A stretch of 64,000 bases of DNA, from assembly GCA_963739345.1 (NCBI GenBank), contig CAVUAA010000001.1, forward strand, positions 434,001 to 498,000, written 5' to 3'. Shown here piece after piece: positions 53,901 through 62,812 of this stretch; the stretch's first letter is position 1; every line of letters starts with the position of its first letter. The notes beneath the pieces were generated by a model. It did not search any database, was not told where the DNA came from, and saw only the letters and a list, made by a program, of their open reading frames with translations. This DNA comes from CAVUAA01 sp963739345 (GTDB lineage: Bacteria; Chlamydiota; Chlamydiia; Chlamydiales; JAFEGQ01). The position numbers were made by a program, and so were the translations under genes.

Positions 53901-54331
53901 CCCTGATTGCGATTTCCGAATACTGTCCCGAGCTTGAGAGCCTAAGCGTATCTGGTTGGGACAGCATGACAGACGATGGAATCATTTCCCTAGTGACGGG
54001 CTGTCCAGGTCTTGTCAGTCTCGATCTAAGCCATATCAATCTGACAGATAAGGCTCTCATTGCTATCGCCAAGTGCTGCCCTAATCTCACAAGCTTGCAG
54101 CTAGGGTTTTGCGAAATCACGGACAAGGGGATCACTGCTCTCACCAAAGGATGTCAACAGCTCGCTGACCTTTCCCTTGTCTGTTGCTTTGGCCTGACCG
54201 ACGTCTCGGTCGGTGCCATTGAGCAAAACTGTTCGAGCCTCACGGCCATCACTATTGACACGAGTCGCCTTTCCAAAGATGCGCGAATGCGGATCAAAAA
54301 GTTGGTTCCGGAGGCGATGATCAGGTGGTAG
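50907..54331 (+). CDS. Nucleotidyltransferase-leucine-rich-repeat protein, 5' frameshift
   Basis: A ~1,140-aa protein in two frames. Frame 1 starts at GTG 50907 behind AGGAGG and ends at TAA 51096-51098. Frame 2 is open from 51059 and encodes FEEGLSDVLRRFQGALL through to 54331 before any start codon. One extra G in the G5 tract at 51062-51066 would join them. Domains in the main part (numbered from GTG 51140): helical/TPR-like 1-250; a GlnD/DUF294-type nucleotidyltransferase at ~255-350 with GLGSLARGEMAV and SDLDAIV; helical linker; then leucine-rich repeats ~540-1060, the last ones of the eukaryote-like cysteine-containing (F-box/AMN1) type (GCPGLVSLDLSHINLTDKAL). No signal peptide. Probably a host-directed modifying effector. 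Confidence 0.8.
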
Positions 54332-54339
54332 CTACATTG

Positions 54340-56667
54340 TTAGGGGGCGGGAGGCGGATTGGCCAATTGGCCTACATGGCCGTCGATTTCGACGGTGCCG
54401 TCGAAATCGTTGTGGGTGGTGCGGATAAGCTCCGGATCGTTGGAAGGATAGAGATCGATGATGGGGCCAGGGGCGGCGTGGATGTTGAGGGCGGTGGGGC
54501 TGTCAGCACGGTTGTTGATAAGGGAGAGGGAGATGCGGTCCTTGCCATGCTCTGTAGTTTGAATGTCGACGGCAGGGGCGCCAGACTTGGTTACACCGGT
54601 ATGGGAGATGGTGTTGTTGCGGAGGGTGAGGTGGGCGCGACCTGCTGTGAGGCGACTGTCAGTGTAGTACAGGGCGCTCTGGCCAATGTTTGCGATGGTG
54701 TTGCCGTCGATGAGAAGCTTTAGAGATTGAGAGGGAAGGGTGAGCTCGTTGCGGATGGCGATGGCGTGACGTCCAAGGTCGGAGAGGGTGTTGTCGGCAA
54801 TGATGGCGTGGTCGGAGCCGGTAGCGAGAAGGAAGCCAGCGTAGGCGTCGGTTGAGTTGGAGATGTGGTTGTTAGTGAGAGTGAGGTGGACGGGGTTCCC
54901 CTGGATACTGGCGGCGGTAAGGCCGAGGGGAATGCCTTCGAACGTGTTGCTGTCGATGAAGAGGGTGGGGGTGTATTGCTTGGAGGTGGAGGCGTAGGAG
55001 AGGCCGCCAGAGGCGTTTATCGTGTTGTTGAGGAAGGCGATGTGGCCCGGCGCTCGACCCGAGGTGTGGACGCTGTTGCTTGAGTTTTGGAAGCGGTTCT
55101 TCTCGACATGGATCGATCCGGTGTGAGGGCTATCCTCAAACCAGAGGGCGTTGCCGCTGATGTGTGAGAAGAGGTTGTTGGCAACATCCACTGTGGAGTA
55201 GCCACGAAGGCGCACGCCGTTAGAGCCCCGATTAATGCTGTTGCCCGACATTTTAAAGCTATCGCCGTCCGTCGCTACGACGGCGGCGTGAGATTGGTGA
55301 TTAAAGACGGAGTCTTGGATAGAGATGGAGCCGCCGAGGTCTGCTAAAATGCCGATCCGCCCCCCCTCAATGCCGATGCTCTGCACCTGACTGTCTGGCG
55401 CAGCATGGACCGCCACGCCATCGCTTGAGGGGAGAAGTGTAGCTCGGATGCGAGCGAGCCCCTCAGTCCGGTAGATGGTGATCGATTCCCGATTGGGGAG
55501 GTCAAGCTGGATTTGGCTCCCTTCTCCAAAGCTGGCGAGTCGCTGGTTGGGCTTCAGCTCGAGGGTGGGGCCCCGAATCGGTCCGTTGTAGGGGAGAAGG
55601 AAGATGATGTCATTGGGTCCTGAGAGCTCGTTGATCTGAGCGATGCTTGCAGGGTCCCTCTGTGTTCCTGCGCCCCCGTCGGTTGCTGCACCAAACCAGA
55701 TCGTTGCGAGCTGCTGACCCCCCTCGTTCCGTCTAGCGACCGAGACGTTTCGCTCAACCCAGATGCTGTTCTCTCGTCTAATGGGGTCGCCCATCTGCCG
55801 ACAGAAACGGGATTTGGTGCTGCAGGTGTCCCTTTTGCACCCATTCCCAAACGGGACGCGGATGCGGAGGAGGAGCTGCCCCTGCCCCCTGTGGAGGTGA
55901 TCGTAGGACCAGCTTCCCCCAATGGTCAGCTGAGTGCCGTAGCAACATGCGAGGTCAAAGACCCGCCACTCAGTCCGGAGACGGGGGCCGACAATCGCCT
56001 TGGCGTGGCAGGCGTCAAACCAGTAGAAGCCTGCAAAGCCCCATAGCTCTCCATAGACGGTTGGGCAGGAGGCGCCCACCTCCATATCGAGGCCACCATA
56101 GGATTTTTCTCTTAAGCCCCCGATCGCAATCTGGTTACCGGAGACGATCGGCTCGAGATTGAGAAACTCGCTCTTAAGAGTGGGGACATAGCCGTTGATC
56201 CGGGCTATCCAGAAGGGACCGAACAGCTCGGCGCCAGCGCCCCCCTGCAGGTAAGAACGGTTTTTATCGGAGTGGGCCATGTCAAAGAAGGCGTTAATGC
56301 CGAGACCCACATAGGGGAAGAGCTTCTGTCTGAGGCCAAAGCCAATCGACCCATTGTAGAGGTGGTCCCGGTAGAAGCCGCCGTGAGCTTGGAAGAAGAT
56401 GAGCTTGTCGGGACACTGCCACACCGGCATGAAGAGGAGGCCTCCGCCTCCCTTGCGGAAGTCAAGGGCCTCCCCATCGAACTCCCAATAGGGGGTGATG
56501 CAGCAGGCGGGGATCGTTGGTCCCCTCAACGGGACTGCAGGTGTTACACAGGAAGGCGCGCACTCCTCCGTCACCTTCTCCGATTCCAGGCAGGTGAACA
56601 TGTCGACAGCGGGCTTGGCGTGGAGAGTGCAAATGAGAGTGGCTAGGGCGATCCAGGTCCAGCGCAT
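54340..56667 (-). CDS. Outer-membrane barrel plus beta-helix surface protein (paralog)
   Basis: A 775-aa protein with a clear signal peptide (RWTWIALATLICTLHAKP). It has an inverse-autotransporter-like barrel at about 90-290 (YVGLGINAFFDMAHSDKNRS, RINGYVPTL), a Cys-rich junction (KRDTCSTKSRFCRQMGDPIR) and a right-handed beta-helix passenger (~330-730, repeated N-N-x-I/N-T-I turns). It shares barrel and junction layout with the protein at 4190-7525 but lacks its near-identical tandem units. The several cysteines could form cross-links, as in chlamydial envelope proteins. It is convergent with the NTase-LRR gene. Confidence 0.8.
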   Translation of the reverse strand: MRWTWIALATLICTLHAKPAVDMFTCLESEKVTEECAPSCVTPAVPLRGPTIPACCITPYWEFDGEALDFRKGGGGLLFMPVWQCPDKLIFFQAHGGFYRDHLYNGSIGFGLRQKLFPYVGLGINAFFDMAHSDKNRSYLQGGAGAELFGPFWIARINGYVPTLKSEFLNLEPIVSGNQIAIGGLREKSYGGLDMEVGASCPTVYGELWGFAGFYWFDACHAKAIVGPRLRTEWRVFDLACCYGTQLTIGGSWSYDHLHRGQGQLLLRIRVPFGNGCKRDTCSTKSRFCRQMGDPIRRENSIWVERNVSVARRNEGGQQLATIWFGAATDGGAGTQRDPASIAQINELSGPNDIIFLLPYNGPIRGPTLELKPNQRLASFGEGSQIQLDLPNRESITIYRTEGLARIRATLLPSSDGVAVHAAPDSQVQSIGIEGGRIGILADLGGSISIQDSVFNHQSHAAVVATDGDSFKMSGNSINRGSNGVRLRGYSTVDVANNLFSHISGNALWFEDSPHTGSIHVEKNRFQNSSNSVHTSGRAPGHIAFLNNTINASGGLSYASTSKQYTPTLFIDSNTFEGIPLGLTAASIQGNPVHLTLTNNHISNSTDAYAGFLLATGSDHAIIADNTLSDLGRHAIAIRNELTLPSQSLKLLIDGNTIANIGQSALYYTDSRLTAGRAHLTLRNNTISHTGVTKSGAPAVDIQTTEHGKDRISLSLINNRADSPTALNIHAAPGPIIDLYPSNDPELIRTTHNDFDGTVEIDGHVGQLANPPPAP

Positions 56668-56779
56668 ATGAATAGAGGGCTCCCATTAACTGATATCATC
56701 TCGCAGAAAACCAACACTCGTCCTTTTTGTCAAAAGAAGTGATGTTGCATAATCGAACAATCTGAGTTAGGGTGAGGAT

Positions 56780-57574
56780 ATGGAGCCGTTTGAAACCCGC
56801 GAACACCTCACCGTTGTCCATGAAGGTCAGAAGATCTTTGGCATTCTTCATCTGCCGCTCACCGAGGGACCCGCCCCTTGCGTGGTGGTCACACATGGAT
56901 TTGCCGGCAACAAGATTGGCCATCGCCGCCTTTATGTGATGCTGGCCGAGTCGCTGGCCAAGCAGGGAATTGCCACCTTCCGCTTTGACCACCGAGGGTG
57001 TGGCGATAGCGAAGGGGGCTTCGCGCAAGTGACTGTGGAGACGCTGGTTAGCGATGCGGTTCAAGCGATATCATCTTTATCAGACCATGAAAGAGTTGAC
57101 CACGCTCGGATCGGTTTGCTGGGTGTCTCTCTTGGGGGACCGGTGGGTATCCTCACCGCCCGCGAGTATGGTGCTCTGAGCAGTCTCGCCTTGTGGGCCC
57201 CGGTGGCGAGCGGTACTCAGTGGCAAGCCGATTTCGCGGCACGCTACCCGAGCGAGATGGTCGAAGACCACATTCGGAGCGGTGGCGAGTGCGCGTCCCT
57301 CGCCTTCAAGTTGCAGTTTCTGCGGATGCAGATGGATGAGGAAATGCCCCACCTTCATAACCTCCCTCTCCTCCACGTTCACGGCGATCAGGACGAGGTG
57401 GTCTTCACCAATCACGCTGAGATTTATGAGGGGGCTCGAGGGGCGGCTGCTGCGATCAGCGAGTTTATCCGCCTTCCCAACAGCAATCACAACTTCAGCA
57501 TGCACGCTGCAGAGCGGCAGCAGCTGGTTGATTTGACTACCGAGTGGTTTAAAAAAACCCTCCTAGCCGAGTGA
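56780..57574 (+). CDS. Alpha/beta-hydrolase (serine hydrolase)
   Basis: A 264-aa cytosolic hydrolase. VVVTHGFAGNKIGHRR gives the oxyanion region, GLLGVSLGGPVGIL the nucleophile, LLHVHGDQDEVV the acid, and NSNHNFS the histidine. It precedes pfp, matching the Chlamydia arrangement in which a predicted hydrolase sits beside the phosphofructokinase genes, as I recall it. Substrate unknown. Confidence 0.82.
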   Translation: MEPFETREHLTVVHEGQKIFGILHLPLTEGPAPCVVVTHGFAGNKIGHRRLYVMLAESLAKQGIATFRFDHRGCGDSEGGFAQVTVETLVSDAVQAISSLSDHERVDHARIGLLGVSLGGPVGILTAREYGALSSLALWAPVASGTQWQADFAARYPSEMVEDHIRSGGECASLAFKLQFLRMQMDEEMPHLHNLPLLHVHGDQDEVVFTNHAEIYEGARGAAAAISEFIRLPNSNHNFSMHAAERQQLVDLTTEWFKKTLLAE

Positions 57575-57609
57575 CCCGGATGTAGGGGATTAATAGCTGG
57601 ATACCGCAC

Positions 57610-57674
57610 GGGTCTGGCCTGATCAAAGTGTCAACTCGCCGCAGGGGAGTTGACACTTTGATCAGGCCAGACCC
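57610..57674. repeat. Perfect 28-bp hairpin with 9-nt loop
   Basis: Arms 57610-57637 and 57647-57674 are perfect complements. The outer part (GGGTCTGG) belongs to the family-C sequence seen at 22096-22126 and 59811-59851. It lies in the gap between the hydrolase and pfp and could terminate transcription from either side. Confidence 0.9.
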
Positions 57675-57744
57675 TACGTGTTTCCCCCGGCTGACACGGC
57701 AAGGAGGGTTTAAAAGAACTCTCGGCTAGCGCACACTGGGGTGC

Positions 57745-59295
57745 ATGAACACTCTCTCCCCACTCCACCAAGCCCGTCTCCAGTTTCGTCCCACACTCCC
57801 ACGCCTGCTACGCGATCTGCACACCGTCGTGATCGAAGAGGGGGAGAGCGCGGGAGCCAATGATTTGGCCAAACTGTTTCCAAACACTTTCGGCCAACCC
57901 AGCCTCCGTCTCACTCCGGGTACTCATCAAGATGGGCGTGACCCCAAGAGGATCGGCGTCGTCCTCTCAGGGGGACAAGCGGCCGGCGGCCACAATGTGA
58001 TCGCAGGTCTCTACGATGGTCTCATCCATCTCAACAAGGAGAGCTCCCTCATCGGTTTTGTGGGTGGCCCCTCCGGCATTGTCGACAATCAGTCGATCGA
58101 GATCACTTCCGACCTCCTCGCTCACTACCGCAACCTTGGCGGCTTTGACATCATCGGCTCCGGCCGGACCAAAATCGAGACCCCTGATCAGCTCGCCGCC
58201 TCCCTTAAAACTGTCCAGGACCTCAAACTCGATGGTGTGGTGGTGATTGGGGGAGATGATTCCAACACCAATGCCGCTGTTCTCGCCGAGTACTTCCGCG
58301 CCTACAAACAGCCCACTTCAGTGATTGGAGTTCCCAAGACGATTGATGGCGACCTGAAAAACGATCAGATTGAGATCTCGTTTGGCCACGACACTGCCTG
58401 CCGCACCTACTCCGAGCTGATCGGCAACCTGATGCGGGACTCCCTTTCGGCCCGCAAGTACTGGCATTTTATCAGACTAATGGGCCGCTCCGCCTCTCAC
58501 ATCACCCTCGAGTGCGCCCTCCAGACCCATCCCAACCTCACCCTGATCGGAGAGGAGGTGCAGGCCAAAAAACAGACCCTCCGCGACATCGCCGCGCAGA
58601 TTGCTGAGACCATTGAGAAAAAACCGTACGGGGTGATTCTCATCCCCGAAGGGCTCATCGAGTTTATCCCTGAGGTGGGCGCTCTCATCACAGAGCTCAA
58701 CGTGGATCCCAACAGCCTCACCCCTTCCGCCCGCGCCACCTTTGATTCCCTTCCAGAGAGCATTCAGAAGCAGCTTTTGCTCGATCGCGACCCCCACGGC
58801 AACGTCCAGGTCTCTCGCATCGAAACCGAGCAGCTCCTCATTGAGATGGTCTCTCGCCTGACCAAGTTCTCCGCCGTCCACCACTTCTTTGGATACGAGG
58901 GGCGCTCCGCTCTTCCTTCCAACTTCGACTGTGAGTACTGCCAAGCGCTCGGCTACGTCGCTGCACGCCTTCTCCAAGCGGGCGCGACCGGCTACATGGC
59001 TGCGGTCCAGAACCTCTCCCGTCCCGCAGAAGAGTGGACCGCGGGCGGCGTCCCCCTCACCTCGATGATGAACATCGAGATCCGCCACGGCAAACCCAAA
59101 CCTGTCATCGAAAAGGCGCTTGTCGATCTCAATGGCGAGCCCTTCGCCCAGCTTCAAAAAAACCGCTCCAAATGGGCGTCAGGCGATCATTTCCGCTATC
59201 CCGGCCCGATTCAATTCGCTGGCGACGCCTCCGTCGTCGAACAGCTTCCTGCTACTCTGTTGCTGGAAGGAATGGGGGAGGTCTACCCTCATTGA
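57745..59295 (+). CDS. pfp: Pyrophosphate-fructose-6-phosphate 1-phosphotransferase
   Basis: PPi-dependent phosphofructokinase of glycolysis/gluconeogenesis. The 516-aa long-type enzyme has GVVLSGGQAAGGHNVIAGLY, the donor-binding GGDDSN (Asp-Asp, as in PPi-using enzymes rather than GGDGS), GVPKTIDGDLKND, and MGRSASHITLECAL. Length fits the plant/chlamydial PFP clade. Confidence 0.95.
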   Translation: MNTLSPLHQARLQFRPTLPRLLRDLHTVVIEEGESAGANDLAKLFPNTFGQPSLRLTPGTHQDGRDPKRIGVVLSGGQAAGGHNVIAGLYDGLIHLNKESSLIGFVGGPSGIVDNQSIEITSDLLAHYRNLGGFDIIGSGRTKIETPDQLAASLKTVQDLKLDGVVVIGGDDSNTNAAVLAEYFRAYKQPTSVIGVPKTIDGDLKNDQIEISFGHDTACRTYSELIGNLMRDSLSARKYWHFIRLMGRSASHITLECALQTHPNLTLIGEEVQAKKQTLRDIAAQIAETIEKKPYGVILIPEGLIEFIPEVGALITELNVDPNSLTPSARATFDSLPESIQKQLLLDRDPHGNVQVSRIETEQLLIEMVSRLTKFSAVHHFFGYEGRSALPSNFDCEYCQALGYVAARLLQAGATGYMAAVQNLSRPAEEWTAGGVPLTSMMNIEIRHGKPKPVIEKALVDLNGEPFAQLQKNRSKWASGDHFRYPGPIQFAGDASVVEQLPATLLLEGMGEVYPH

Positions 59296-59764
59296 TATAC
59301 GTTGAAACGGTGGTGGTTCGGAACACCTCTTCCAGGGTGATCATGTAGAGGGGGTTTTTCCCCACATGAGTAAAATAGCAGGCGCGAACGAGCGCTGCCC
59401 GCCAGCGGCGCTGATCAAACCGTGTCCCTTCTTCGGAGAGATCGTCCAAGCGTAGCTCAGCAGCCTGCTTCCAATACTGAATGTACTGCCCCAATTTTGG
59501 CGGATTAGCTTGATGGGCTTGATAGGCGACCATATTGAAGATGAGCCAGTCGTGGGTATCGAAAATATAGACTGTCGTCAATAGTCCAGCAGCCCCAGCA
59601 AGTGTTGCGGCCTGTCGCCATGCGTAGGTAGCCAGCCCGATCTGTCGCAGCGCCAGCTGGGCGATCGGGGTGGCCAGTCCACCTGCTACCAATATGGCTC
59701 CCACATAGCTTTTCCACGGGAAAGGTGGCTGTCGTGAGTAGTAGATATTTTGTTTATCGTCCAT
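59252..59764 (-). CDS. Hypothetical bilobed membrane protein (Inc-like topology)
   Basis: A 170-aa protein with two neighbouring hydrophobic segments (YVGAILVAGGLATPIAQLAL and AATLAGAAGLLTTVYIF) followed by a soluble C-terminus. This is the bilobed plan of chlamydial inclusion-membrane proteins. Its 3' end overlaps the end of pfp by 44 bases, convergently. No clear ribosome-binding site precedes ATG 59764. Function unknown. Confidence 0.55.
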   Translation of the reverse strand: MDDKQNIYYSRQPPFPWKSYVGAILVAGGLATPIAQLALRQIGLATYAWRQAATLAGAAGLLTTVYIFDTHDWLIFNMVAYQAHQANPPKLGQYIQYWKQAAELRLDDLSEEGTRFDQRRWRAALVRACYFTHVGKNPLYMITLEEVFRTTTVSTYINEGRPPPFLPATE

Positions 59765-59810
59765 GGGATAAAATAATACACTAGTTGAGGCGAAACTTCC
59801 AGCAAGATCA

Positions 59811-59851
59811 GGACTGACCCGTGCGTTATCTAGCTACCAATCCCTTAAGTC
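59811..59851 (+). repeat. Family-C repeat, partial copy
   Basis: ACTGACCCGTGCG...CTAGCTACCAATCCCTTAAGT matches the loop and inner arm of 22096-22132, and the inverse of 57585-57616. It has no hairpin partner here, so it is a partial copy. Confidence 0.65.
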
Positions 59852-59910
59852 CGGTGGTTGAGCAAAATATTGAATGCGTGCTATAAGTTTTGAAGATTTT
59901 GGAGGAAACC

Positions 59911-60051
59911 ATGGACGGTGTTGGTTTTATACGCCACCAGGTGGTTGGATGGCTCAGGGACATCCTACAAAATGAGGATGAGGAGCTGGAAGCTCTTGTG
60001 ACTGAGGAAGATATTAATCAACTTCAGCACGCCCCCCACTTGTCAGACTAG
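59911..60051 (+). CDS. Small acidic hypothetical protein
   Basis: A 46-aa protein (starts MDGVGFIRHQVVGWLRDIL, then ENDE-rich) preceded by a perfectly placed GGAGG. Its stop overlaps the end of convergent oppF by nine bases. Helical, acidic C-terminus. No family recognised. Confidence 0.55.
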   Translation: MDGVGFIRHQVVGWLRDILQNEDEELEALVTEEDINQLQHAPHLSD

Positions 60052-60942
60052 AATAGAGTCATCCTCAAGAGGGTGGGCGACGGTATGACCGGGAGCGACT
60101 TCTCGCCAGGCGGGGCGCTCTGTTGTTTCTGGGTCAGTGAAATACAGGCGGGTGCGGGTGCGCTCTAGCTTGGGGTCGGGGATGGGGACAGCCGAGAGCA
60201 GGGCCCTGGTATAGGGGTGCTGGGGGTTTGTGAAGAGGCTCTCGACGGGAGCCCGTTCGATGATGTGGCCGCGGTACATGACACCCAGGCGATTGGAGAG
60301 GTGGCGGACCATGGCGAGGTCGTGGGCGATGAAGAGGAAGGTGAGATTCATCTCCCGCTGGAGGGTCTTGAGGAGGTTGACCACTTGGGCCTGGATGGAG
60401 AGGTCGAGGGCGGAGATGGGCTCGTCACAGACAATGAAGCGGGGATCGGGGGCGAGGGCGCGGGCGATGCCAATGCGCTGCCGCTGGCCACCACTGAATT
60501 CATGGGGATAGCGGTAGAGGGAGTCGGTCCGGAGGCCTACGCGCTCGAGGAGCTCGACGACGCGGTCGGTTCGCTTTTGTCCGGTAGCAAGGCGGTGGAT
60601 GTCTAGCGCTTCACCGACGATATCGAGGACAGTCATGCGGGGGTTGAGGGAGGCGTAGGGGTCTTGAAAGATGATCTGCATCTCCTTGCGGAGCGCTTTT
60701 AGCTGCCGGCGGGTGAGGGCGCGGACGTCCCGTCCGTCGAATGTGATCTCGCCGTCAGTTGGTTCCTGAAGGCGGAGGGTGGTGAGGGCGGTGGTCGTCT
60801 TTCCACACCCCGATTCGCCGACAAGGCTGAAGGTTTCTCCCTCGAGAACATCGAAGTCGACGTCGTCGACGGCGCGGATGAGGCGGCCATCAATGCGGTA
60901 GTACTTCTTCAGGCCGCGAACGGAGAGGAGACCTGTGCTCAT
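60043..60942 (-). CDS. oppF: Oligopeptide ABC transporter ATP-binding protein OppF
   Basis: One of the two ATPases of the peptide importer. The 299-aa protein has Walker A GESGCGKTT, Q-loop IIFQDPYASLNPRM, signature FSGGQRQRIGIARAL, Walker B FIVCDEPISALD and switch FIAHDLAM, plus the C-terminal peptide-family extension (PQHPYTRALLSAVP). ATG 60942 overlaps the oppD stop by four bases. Confidence 0.95.
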   Translation of the reverse strand: MSTGLLSVRGLKKYYRIDGRLIRAVDDVDFDVLEGETFSLVGESGCGKTTTALTTLRLQEPTDGEITFDGRDVRALTRRQLKALRKEMQIIFQDPYASLNPRMTVLDIVGEALDIHRLATGQKRTDRVVELLERVGLRTDSLYRYPHEFSGGQRQRIGIARALAPDPRFIVCDEPISALDLSIQAQVVNLLKTLQREMNLTFLFIAHDLAMVRHLSNRLGVMYRGHIIERAPVESLFTNPQHPYTRALLSAVPIPDPKLERTRTRLYFTDPETTERPAWREVAPGHTVAHPLEDDSILV

Positions 60943-61919
60943 GGCGCTGCCTCCTCGTAGAGGGTGCGTTGCTCGCTCGCTCGCTCGTCAAAGAGCCAGC
61001 AGGCGCACGGCTTGGGTTCGGGTGCCTGCTCGTGGCAGATGCGCATGGCGTAGGTGCAGCGGGAGGCGTAGGCGCACCCTTTGATGGGCTGGGAGAGAGA
61101 GGGGGGTGAGCCGGGGATGGTGTAGAGTTCGCGCTGGTGGTTGCCCATGTGAGGGACCGCTTGGAGGAGAGCGCGTGTGTAGGGGTGTTGCGGCTTCTCG
61201 AAGAGGTCGTCGACGGTGGCTTCTTCAACCACTTGGCCGGCATACATGACCGCAACCCGATCGGCCATGCCGGCGACGATCCCGAGGTCGTGTGTGATGA
61301 GGAGGATGGCGGCGCCCGTTTCGGCTTGGAGCTCTTTGAGGAGGTCGAGGATTTGGGCCTGGATGGTGACGTCAAGGGCGGTTGTGGGTTCGTCGGCGAT
61401 GATTACACTCGGTCTGAGCGCCAGCATCATGGCAATCACAAGTCGCTGTCGCATGCCGCCGGAGAACTGGTGGGGGTAGTGGCGGAAACGGGCCGTGGCT
61501 TCTGGAATGCCCACCCGCTCCATCATGTCGAGAGCGAGCTGCGAGGCCTCTTTTCTGGTAACGGTGAGGTGTTTGCGAATTCCCTCGACGATCTGTTTCC
61601 CCACGCGCATGGAGGGGTTGAGTGAGGTCATGGGGTCTTGGAAGATCATCCCAATTTGACCGCCACGGATTTTACGATAGGCCCGCTCGGAAAGAGAGGT
61701 GAGTTCGTCGCCGCCAAAGCGGATGCTTCCCTCGACGGTCGCTCCCTTGAGCAGGCCTATCGTGGCAAGAGCGGTGACGCTTTTCCCCGATCCTGATTCG
61801 CCCACCACCGCGAGGGTTTCTCCCGCCGCAAGCGAGAGATTGACGCCGCGAGCGCCCCGAATCGTTCCATAGGGAGTGCGGAAAGTGACCTTGAGATCTT
61901 CTATGTCGAGAATGGTCAT
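60939..61919 (-). CDS. oppD: Oligopeptide ABC transporter ATP-binding protein OppD
   Basis: Second ATPase of the peptide importer. The 326-aa protein has GESGSGKSVTALA, IFQDPMTSLNPSM, FSGGMRQRLVIAMML, IIADEPTTALD and LITHDLGIV, then the peptide/nickel-family C-terminal cysteine motif (GCAYASRCTYAMRIC). It overlaps oppC upstream and oppF downstream by four bases each. Confidence 0.95.
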   Translation of the reverse strand: MTILDIEDLKVTFRTPYGTIRGARGVNLSLAAGETLAVVGESGSGKSVTALATIGLLKGATVEGSIRFGGDELTSLSERAYRKIRGGQIGMIFQDPMTSLNPSMRVGKQIVEGIRKHLTVTRKEASQLALDMMERVGIPEATARFRHYPHQFSGGMRQRLVIAMMLALRPSVIIADEPTTALDVTIQAQILDLLKELQAETGAAILLITHDLGIVAGMADRVAVMYAGQVVEEATVDDLFEKPQHPYTRALLQAVPHMGNHQRELYTIPGSPPSLSQPIKGCAYASRCTYAMRICHEQAPEPKPCACWLFDERASEQRTLYEEAAP

Positions 61920-62812
61920 CGCATCCTCGGGTCGACAGCGTCACGGAGCCCATCACCAACCAGATAGAAGGCGAGCATAGTGGCGCAGATGAATCCTGCT
62001 GGGAAAAAGAGGCGCCATGGGTAGTAGCGCATGGCGGAAAGGCTTTCAGCTGCCATCGTCCCCCAGCTGGCGATCGGTGCTTGCACACCCAATCCCAAGA
62101 AGCTTAAGAAGGCTTCGGTGAAAATCGCTGTGGGAATCGTGAGGGTCATCATCACAATGATTTCACCCATGGTGTTCGGCAGCAGATGACGAAAGAGGAC
62201 CCGCATGGGACTGGCGCCAAGCGCCACCGCCGCACGGACAAACTCCTTCCGCTTCAAGCGGAGCGTCTGTCCCCGCACAAGGCGTGCCATCCCAATCCAT
62301 CCAGTGATGGTCATGGCGACGATGATCGTCACCACCCCGGATCCCATCACCACCATCAGCATGATCACCACAAGCAGGTAGGGGATGGCGTAGAGGATGT
62401 CGGCCACCCGCATCATCATCTCATCCACCTTCCCACCCACAAGCGCCGCCACGCCACCCCACAACACGCCGATCAAGAGATCAATGGCTGCCGCTGCGAC
62501 CCCGACAAAAAGAGAGATCCGAGCGCCATACCAGATGCGGGTGAAGATATCCCGCCCCAAATCATCGGTGCCAAACCAAAATGTGCTACTCGGCGCCTGA
62601 TTATTGAGGGCCAGATGGGTCTCATAATAGGTGTGTGAGGAGAAGAGGGGGGCGAAGATAGCGCCAATCGCAAGTAGGCTCAACACGATGAGCCCCGTCA
62701 GCGCCAAACGGTTCGAAAAAAAACGCCGCCGGACGTCGCGCCAAAATGAGAGCCCCTTCTCCACAGGCCCCTCAGCAGTTGCTACCGCTGGCATCGCCAT
62801 GAAATCGCTCAT
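61916..62812 (-). CDS. oppC: Oligopeptide ABC transporter permease OppC
   Basis: A 298-aa inner-membrane permease with an N-terminal OppC-N segment (NRLALTGLIVLSLLAIGAIF), FGTDDLGRDIFTRIWYGARI, about six transmembrane helices, and the EAA loop region VRAAVALGASPMRVLFRHLL. Translationally coupled to oppB and oppD by 4-base overlaps. Confidence 0.95.
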   Translation of the reverse strand: MSDFMAMPAVATAEGPVEKGLSFWRDVRRRFFSNRLALTGLIVLSLLAIGAIFAPLFSSHTYYETHLALNNQAPSSTFWFGTDDLGRDIFTRIWYGARISLFVGVAAAAIDLLIGVLWGGVAALVGGKVDEMMMRVADILYAIPYLLVVIMLMVVMGSGVVTIIVAMTITGWIGMARLVRGQTLRLKRKEFVRAAVALGASPMRVLFRHLLPNTMGEIIVMMTLTIPTAIFTEAFLSFLGLGVQAPIASWGTMAAESLSAMRYYPWRLFFPAGFICATMLAFYLVGDGLRDAVDPRMR

